Shown here: positions 38,343 to 42,890 of the stretch, one piece after another
Position numbering within the stretch: the first letter of the stretch is position 1
Layout of the letters: each line of letters begins with the position of its first letter
Assembly (NCBI GenBank): GCA_964535025.1
Contig: CAZHRW010000110.1
Location: 1-42,890, forward strand
Direction: 5' to 3'
Source of the DNA: JAAYZK01 sp964535025
Lineage (GTDB): Bacteria > Planctomycetota > Phycisphaerae > SM23-33 > FEN-1343
DNA: 42,890 nucleotides
Position numbers and translations under genes: made by a program
Notes under the pieces: generated by a model
Databases searched by the model: none
What the model saw: only the letters and a program-made list of their open reading frames with translations
What the model was told of the DNA's origin: nothing

Positions 38343-40508
38343 ATGATCGATCGTGACCGCATCCTGTCGATGCTGACCCGCTGGGCGGACGCCGCCGAGG
38401 CGCACTGGTGCGCCGTGGACGGCGACGCGCTGGGCGTGTACGGCACGGGGTACAACGCCTGGGGCGTGCAGACCAACCAGAAATACCTCGCCGCCATGGC
38501 CCTGCTCGCCGCCCGCGGCCACGACCGCGCCGCCGGCCGCGCCCTGGCCGCCCTGCGCTACAGCCTCGCCACGCACGTCTCCGGCGGCCAGCCCCGCATG
38601 GACGGCACGCGGTGGGGCCATACGTGGATCTCCGCGCTCGGCGTCGAGCGGATGATGTTCGGCGTCTACCTGCTCGAGCCGTTCCTCACCGACGGCGACC
38701 GCCGCGCCGTCGACCGCATGCTCGCCAGCGAGGCCGACTGGCTGCTCGCCCACTACGACATCGCGGCCAACCTGTGGAACGCGATGGGCGCCAATAAGCC
38801 CGAGTCCAACCTCTGGAACGGCTGCATCTCGTGGCGGGCCGCCGAGCATTGCCCCGACCACCCCCACGCCGACGCCTGGCGGGAGAAGGCCCGCGCCTTC
38901 CTGGTCAACGCCGTCAGCGTCCCGGCCGACATCGGCCGCGAGCGCCGCAACATCGGGGCGGCGAACTTCTTCGACCACTACGCCCTCGACCATCACGGCT
39001 ACATGAACGTCGGCTACATGGTCATCTGCACCTCCAACGCCGCGATGCTCCACTTCGACGCCAAGGCCCGCCCCTTCGACCGCCCCGACGAGCTCGACCA
39101 CCACCAGGGCGAGCTGTGGGAAACCCTCCGGCGCATGCTCTTCGCCGACGGCCGTATCGCCCGCCTCGGCGGCGACTCCCGCGTCCGCTACGCCTACTGC
39201 CAGGACTACCTCCTGCCGGCCGTGCTCTACGCCGGCGATCACCTCGGCGACGGCCACGCCGCCCAACTGGCCGCCGGCGTCGTCGAGCTGATGGCCCGCG
39301 AGTTCGACTACAACGACGACGGCACCTTCTTCTCCCGACGCCTCGCCGACAGCGTCGCCGGCCAAAGCCCGCTGTACTACACCCGCCTCGAATCCGACCG
39401 CGCGTGCGTCCTGGCCATGGCCCTGCGCGACGACGAGCTGCTCGACGACACGACGGCGATCGCGGCGTCCGAGTCGGACTACGAGACCTCCGTCGCCGGC
39501 GGCTGGTGCGAGCCGCTCTACGGCGCCGTCATGCACCGCGGGGCGGCCCGGCTGGCCAGCTTCGTCTGGCCCGCCGCCGACATCGGCCAGAACGTCGCCA
39601 TGGGCCTGTGCACGCCCCCCGGCAACGGGCACCTCGCCGAGTGGGTGCGGAACCTCACCGGCCGCGTCGAGTTCGTCAACACGCCCTACAACAGCCCGCC
39701 GGGCCACCTCGTGCCCGCCGCCGTCGTCCGCAAGTGGATCGGCACCTTCGACGGCGGCTTCGCCACGATCGGCGAGCTCATCGAGGGCACGAAGGTCGAA
39801 CAGGCCGAGGGCTGGCGCGGCGAGGACCTCGCCCGCCAGCGGCTGGCCTACGTCGCCCTGGGCGACGACCACACCGTCGTCGGCCTGCAGCGCTGCGTCG
39901 CCCGCGGCAGCCGCATCTACCTCCGCGAGAGCCAGGGCATGCACCTGAACATCGTCAACGACCTGTTCAACGGCTTCAAGCGCACCGTCGCGACCGAGCA
40001 GGCACGGCTGGTGGTCGAGGCCCCCGCCGGGCACGACGAGCTGGTCGACCTGGCCGGCCGCTGGGCGTGTATCGACGACACGCTCGGCGCGATCGGCCTG
40101 TACGGCGCCGAGACGATGCACCTCCGCCGCACCGCCGGCCGCTCGGCCGGCAAGTACGAATCCCTCCACGTCGACCAGCTCGCCTGGTCGGCCCGCCTGG
40201 GCACCCACGACGTCCCGCCCGGCGGCGTGATCTTCGACGTCGGCTGGCTCGTCGTCAGCCGCCTGACCGCCGCCGCCACCGCCCAGCTCGCCGCCGCCAA
40301 CCGCGACGCCGCCCTCGCCGACCTCCCCGAAGGCCTCCGCGGCGTCCGCGTCCGCGCCGCCGACGGCGCCGACTACCTCGTCATCGCCAACTTCGGCGAC
40401 ACCGCCGCGCCCGTCGCCATCCCCACCGGCTTCACGCCCCTGCTGCCGTCGTGCGGCCGAACGCTGCCGGCGATGGCCGTGGGGGTGTGGGTCAACAAAA
40501 GTGCTTGA
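38343..40508 (+). CDS. Predicted alpha/alpha-toroid polysaccharide-lyase-like protein
   Basis: The 721-residue protein has an N-terminal helical half (residues 1 to about 340) with repeating hairpin helices typical of an (alpha/alpha) toroid: LAAMALLAARGHDRAAGRAL, VERMMFGVYLLEPFL, DWLLAHYDIAANLWNAMG, and a conserved-looking FDHYALDHHGYMNVGYMV stretch with aromatic and His residues suited to a catalytic cleft. The C-terminal half is beta-rich and ends in short strands, as in lyases with a supersandwich plus small sandwich. I cannot name the polysaccharide-lyase family with confidence; PL8, PL12, PL15 and PL21 share this architecture. No signal peptide is visible (start MIDRDRILSML after GGAAGGTGG). 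Neighbouring heparinase-like and GH genes make an acidic-glycan role plausible. Confidence 0.55.
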   Translation: MIDRDRILSMLTRWADAAEAHWCAVDGDALGVYGTGYNAWGVQTNQKYLAAMALLAARGHDRAAGRALAALRYSLATHVSGGQPRMDGTRWGHTWISALGVERMMFGVYLLEPFLTDGDRRAVDRMLASEADWLLAHYDIAANLWNAMGANKPESNLWNGCISWRAAEHCPDHPHADAWREKARAFLVNAVSVPADIGRERRNIGAANFFDHYALDHHGYMNVGYMVICTSNAAMLHFDAKARPFDRPDELDHHQGELWETLRRMLFADGRIARLGGDSRVRYAYCQDYLLPAVLYAGDHLGDGHAAQLAAGVVELMAREFDYNDDGTFFSRRLADSVAGQSPLYYTRLESDRACVLAMALRDDELLDDTTAIAASESDYETSVAGGWCEPLYGAVMHRGAARLASFVWPAADIGQNVAMGLCTPPGNGHLAEWVRNLTGRVEFVNTPYNSPPGHLVPAAVVRKWIGTFDGGFATIGELIEGTKVEQAEGWRGEDLARQRLAYVALGDDHTVVGLQRCVARGSRIYLRESQGMHLNIVNDLFNGFKRTVATEQARLVVEAPAGHDELVDLAGRWACIDDTLGAIGLYGAETMHLRRTAGRSAGKYESLHVDQLAWSARLGTHDVPPGGVIFDVGWLVVSRLTAAATAQLAAANRDAALADLPEGLRGVRVRAADGADYLVIANFGDTAAPVAIPTGFTPLLPSCGRTLPAMAVGVWVNKSA

Positions 40509-40555
40509 CGGCCGTGGAACGCCGACCGCCGAGTTCCGTCCGTGGGCTTGGCTGA

Positions 40556-41058
40556 ATTCCGTCGCCCCTGCGGGGCTCATCCTATCGGGCGCCCCGGTTC
40601 CGGGGGCTTGCGCCCCCGGCTAAACTCCGTCGCCCCTGCGGGGCGCATCCGATGGCGCCCGCGCCCCGGGGGTTCGCGCCCCCGGCTAAACTCTGATCCC
40701 GTTCCGATGCTAACGATCCCTGATAGCACAGTCCCGAAGGGACGGCATACTTTAGCCGGGGGCGCCAGCCCCCGGATCACGCGCCCCCATGGCTCCAGCC
40801 CCGACCTGTCCGCCGTAGCCCATCGGGCGAAGGAGGAAGGGGCGGCATACTGCTACCGGGGGCGCCAGCCCCCGGCCAGGGGCGCCGCGATGCCGCGGCC
40901 AAACGCGATTCTCATCGACCCGGCCCCGAAGCGTCGTGGTCGTCAGTCCCGAAGGGACGGCATACTTTAGCCGGGGGCGCCAGCCCCCGGATCACGCGCC
41001 CCCGATGAGTCCAGCCCCGAAGGGGCGGCATAATGCTACCGGGGGCGCAAGCCCCCGG
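40556..41058. repeat. Array of CCCGAAGGG / CCGGGGGC two-hairpin elements
   Basis: The element is a small hairpin (CCCGAAGGG or CCCCTGCGGGG) about 10-15 bp before a large one (CCGGGGGCGCCAGCCCCCGG), joined by CGGCATACTTTAG or a variant. On the minus strand lie a lone small hairpin at 40556-40577, a full unit at about 40600-40644 and a lone large hairpin at about 40665-40685. On the plus strand full units lie at about 40730-40775, 40829-40875, 40945-40990 and 41013-41058. Units at 40730 and 40945 are nearly identical, including the following ATCACGCGCCCCC. The orientation switches once, near 40700. Confidence 0.85.
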
Positions 41059-41084
41059 GCGGGTGCGCCACGATGGTGCGGGTC

Positions 41085-41273
41085 GTAGGGGCAGGCCTTT
41101 CTGCGGCCCGCCGACTTGTCACGCCGAAACGCTGCGACGGCGGAAGCCTCCGCGGAGCCGGCTGCCTGCCCACGATTCCTGGCAGACTCATCAGCATGGG
41201 TCGACGTAGACGAGGGCAACCACCCGCCTTCGCCTGGCGGCTACGGCCGGACTGGCGCAAAGGTTGCCCCTAC
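41085..41273. repeat. GTAGGGGC-type inverted repeat
   Basis: GTAGGGGCAGGCCTTTCTGC (41085-41104) and GCGCAAAGGTTGCCCCTAC (41255-41273) are imperfect reverse complements about 150 bp apart. The CGCCTTCGCCTGGCGG word near 41226-41240 is a further small hairpin. This resembles a dispersed small repeat element, possibly a miniature mobile unit. Confidence 0.6.
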
Positions 41274-41292
41274 AGGCATAGTCGCCGCCCCC

Positions 41293-41321
41293 TTGATCTC
41301 TCCCCCCCGCCGCCCCACAAT
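41293..41321 (+). promoter_or_regulatory. Candidate promoter for the DUF4038 glycoside hydrolase
   Basis: TTGATC (41293-41298), 17-bp spacer, CACAAT (41316-41321), 36 bp before the start codon. Confidence 0.45.
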
Positions 41322-41357
41322 ACCCCCCGAATACCGTCTATCTTCGGGAGACCCGCC

Positions 41358-42890
41358 ATGGCCGCGTCGTTCGTCCACCACCCCACCGAGTTGGCCCTGA
41401 CCGCCGACGCCCGCGACACCCACGGCTACGCCGTCGACGTCGCGGCCGACGTCGTGCACGCTTCCGGCGCGCGGATCGACAACGTGCCCGCCTTCTATCG
41501 CGGCGGCGGCACGTGGGCCGTCCGCTTCGCGCCCGACCGCGAGGGCGAGTGGACCGCGACGACGCGGTCCGACCATCCGGCCCTGGACGGCCGGACGCTG
41601 GGGCCCGTGACCGTCGGGGCCAACCCCCACCGCCGCGTGCACGGCCTGGTGCGAATCGACCCGGCCAACCCGCACGGCTTCGCGTGGGCCGACGGGACGC
41701 GCCTGGTCTACCTCGGCTTCGAATGCGACTGGCTGTTCAGCTACCACCAGGCCGACCCCGCCCGCTGCCGCCGGCACCTCGACGTGCTCGTCGAGAAGGG
41801 CTTCACGTGCGTCGTCACCACGCTCTACAGCCACGCCGGCTTCGCCCTCCGCGACAACGACGACCCCCGCCCCCTCGCCCGCGACTGGGTGTTCGCCCCG
41901 CCGCGACTGGGCCCCTTCGCCGGCACCCACGCCGACCCCGACCACAGCCGCATGAACGAGGCGTTCTTCGACGACTTCGACCGCCTCGCCGCCGCCTGCC
42001 ACGAGCGCGGGCTGGTCATGCACCTGATGATCCAGGTCCAGAACAAGCAGGTGAACTGGCCCGCGCGCCGCAGCGCCGACGACGAGCGGTTCTGGCGCTA
42101 CGTCGTCGCCCGCTACCAGGCGTTCGGCAACATCGTCTGGGACATCTCCAAGGAGGCCAAGAACCTCCTCCGCGAAACCCACAGCCACGACTATACCCTC
42201 GAGCGGATGGCCCGCATCCGCGCCGCCGACGCGCACGGCCACCTCGTCACCGTCCACGACCCCCTCCAGGGCCAGGCCGGCGTCAACGCCCCGCCCGACG
42301 ACGACGCCGACTTCATCAGCGACCAGGTCCACCTGATGCGCCCCGGACGGCTCAACCGCGAGGCGATCCGCCGCCGCCGCCTGGCCACTAAGCCCTATGT
42401 CAACATCGAGTACGGCTACGAGCGCGCCGCCGAGGCCCTTAAGACTTACACGGGCGACTCCACCACCGACCCGCACACCATGCTCCTGCGGACGTGGGCG
42501 ATCGTCGCGGCCGGCGCCTACCCCTGCTACTACTACGACAACACCTCCTGGGACCTCGTCAAGTTCGAGCCGCTCCCGGGCAGTTGGGACCGCTACCGCG
42601 ACCTCCGCGACACGCTGGCCGCCCTGCCCCTGGCGGCGATGGCCCCCGACAACACGCTCGTCGATCGCGGCTTCTGCCTGGCCGCGCCGGGCCGGGCGTA
42701 CCTCGTCGTCCTGCCCGACGGCGGCGACCTGGTCCTCGATCTCACCGACGTCGCCGACCCCGCCGCCGTCCGCGCCGACTGGCTCGCGATCCTCACCGGC
42801 CGCCGCGCCGCCGGCGACCGGCCCGACCTCCCCCGCTTCGGCCCCTTCTGCACCACCCTCGCCAACCCCCTCGACGACACCGCCGCCCCC
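41358..42890 (+). CDS. DUF5060/DUF4038 (GH140-like) glycoside hydrolase, 3' end beyond the window
   Basis: The frame opens at ATG 41358 behind GGGAGACCC and is open to the right edge (511 codons). The first ~90 residues are a DUF5060-type beta domain (FYRGGGTWAVRFAPDREGEW, TATTRSD). The rest is a DUF4038 barrel: FAWADGTRLVYLGFECDWLF, LVEKGFTCVVTTLYSH, then a probable acid/base Glu in IVWDISKEAKN near 265 and a probable nucleophile Glu in YVNIEYGYE near 350. Length and layout match GH140-like enzymes, the founding member of which cuts apiose-containing pectin side chains; other relatives have unassigned substrates. The visible end is in a C-terminal beta region. No signal peptide is seen. The gene was identified by translating directly from the start codon. 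Confidence 0.85.
   Translation, partial: MAASFVHHPTELALTADARDTHGYAVDVAADVVHASGARIDNVPAFYRGGGTWAVRFAPDREGEWTATTRSDHPALDGRTLGPVTVGANPHRRVHGLVRIDPANPHGFAWADGTRLVYLGFECDWLFSYHQADPARCRRHLDVLVEKGFTCVVTTLYSHAGFALRDNDDPRPLARDWVFAPPRLGPFAGTHADPDHSRMNEAFFDDFDRLAAACHERGLVMHLMIQVQNKQVNWPARRSADDERFWRYVVARYQAFGNIVWDISKEAKNLLRETHSHDYTLERMARIRAADAHGHLVTVHDPLQGQAGVNAPPDDDADFISDQVHLMRPGRLNREAIRRRRLATKPYVNIEYGYERAAEALKTYTGDSTTDPHTMLLRTWAIVAAGAYPCYYYDNTSWDLVKFEPLPGSWDRYRDLRDTLAALPLAAMAPDNTLVDRGFCLAAPGRAYLVVLPDGGDLVLDLTDVADPAAVRADWLAILTGRRAAGDRPDLPRFGPFCTTLANPLDDTAAP

Larger units (their letters stand above)
40509..41357. other. Intergenic region with an array of two-hairpin repeats
   Basis: About 850 bp without a credible gene. 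From 40556 to 41058 it is dominated by copies of a two-hairpin element, listed separately. From 41085 to 41273 it holds a GTAGGGGC-type inverted repeat. Short frames in this stretch are translations of the repeats. The promoter of the downstream gene lies at its right end. Confidence 0.75.

Noticed and set aside
38163..40580. 805-residue minus-strand reading frame
   Set aside because: Antisense to the toroid-lyase-like gene and of low-complexity composition, produced by GC-rich codon third positions.
40556..41058. CRISPR array
   Set aside because: The repeated units are themselves palindromic, vary in length and orientation, lack uniform spacers and no cas genes are present.

Overview
The window is GC-rich, densely coded bacterial chromosome most consistent with a planctomycete, probably a Phycisphaerae-like lineage. 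This is inferred from two PEP-CTERM proteins, a formylglycine sulfatase, heparinase-type and DUF4038-type glycan enzymes, a uroporphyrinogen-decarboxylase-like protein, an EF-hand repeat protein, a RAYT transposase and several families of palindromic intergenic repeats. Verrucomicrobiota or Lentisphaerota cannot be excluded. No rRNA, tRNA, CRISPR array or prophage was seen. Strong third-position GC produces very long false reading frames antisense to most real genes.

Layout. 0-2.4 kb: a GH106-like glycosyl hydrolase cut by the left edge. 2.4-4.3 kb: a RAYT (REP-associated tyrosine transposase) island with five copies of a 19-bp GGTACC-type palindrome and a tandem ~195-bp duplication. 4.3-10.2 kb: small lipoprotein, uronate isomerase-like enzyme, orphan HicB, a propeller-PHP protein and an IdeS-like PEP-CTERM protein. 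10.2-19 kb: sulfatase, anchored thioredoxin, FitAB-type toxin-antitoxin pair, M23-like protein, a gamma-glutamyltransferase/SGNH hydrolase pair and a secreted esterase. 19-20.3 kb: URO-D-like protein overlapped by a micro-ORF. 20.4-30.4 kb: six minus-strand genes (DEAD-box helicase, LtaS/MdoB-like transferase, PP2C/SpoIIE phosphatase, TVP38/DedA-like membrane protein, topoisomerase I, EF-hand protein). 30.5-35.3 kb: alanine racemase, a long inverted repeat, a GT2 glycosyltransferase, a divergent thymidylate synthase overlapping a HAD hydrolase, and a flavodoxin-ferredoxin. 35.3-42.9 kb: heparinase II/III-like lyase, PEP-CTERM protein, an alpha/alpha-toroid lyase-like protein, an array of two-hairpin repeats, and a DUF5060/DUF4038 glycoside hydrolase cut by the right edge.

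How it fits together. The glycan genes (GH106-like, uronate isomerase-like, sulfatase, SGNH and alpha/beta esterases, heparinase-like, toroid-lyase-like, DUF4038) suggest breakdown of sulfated, acylated, uronate-containing polysaccharide. They are scattered singly or in pairs, not built as one PUL with a SusCD pair. Housekeeping genes (topA, alr, helicase) sit between them. Promoter-like sequences recur with a -35 of TTGCGG/TTGCGA and a -10 of TACAAT/CACAAT, and several -10 boxes lie 8-9 bp before the start codon, which suggests leaderless mRNAs. The most unusual structures are the RAYT/palindrome island at 2.66-4.26 kb and the two-hairpin repeat array at 40.55-41.06 kb.
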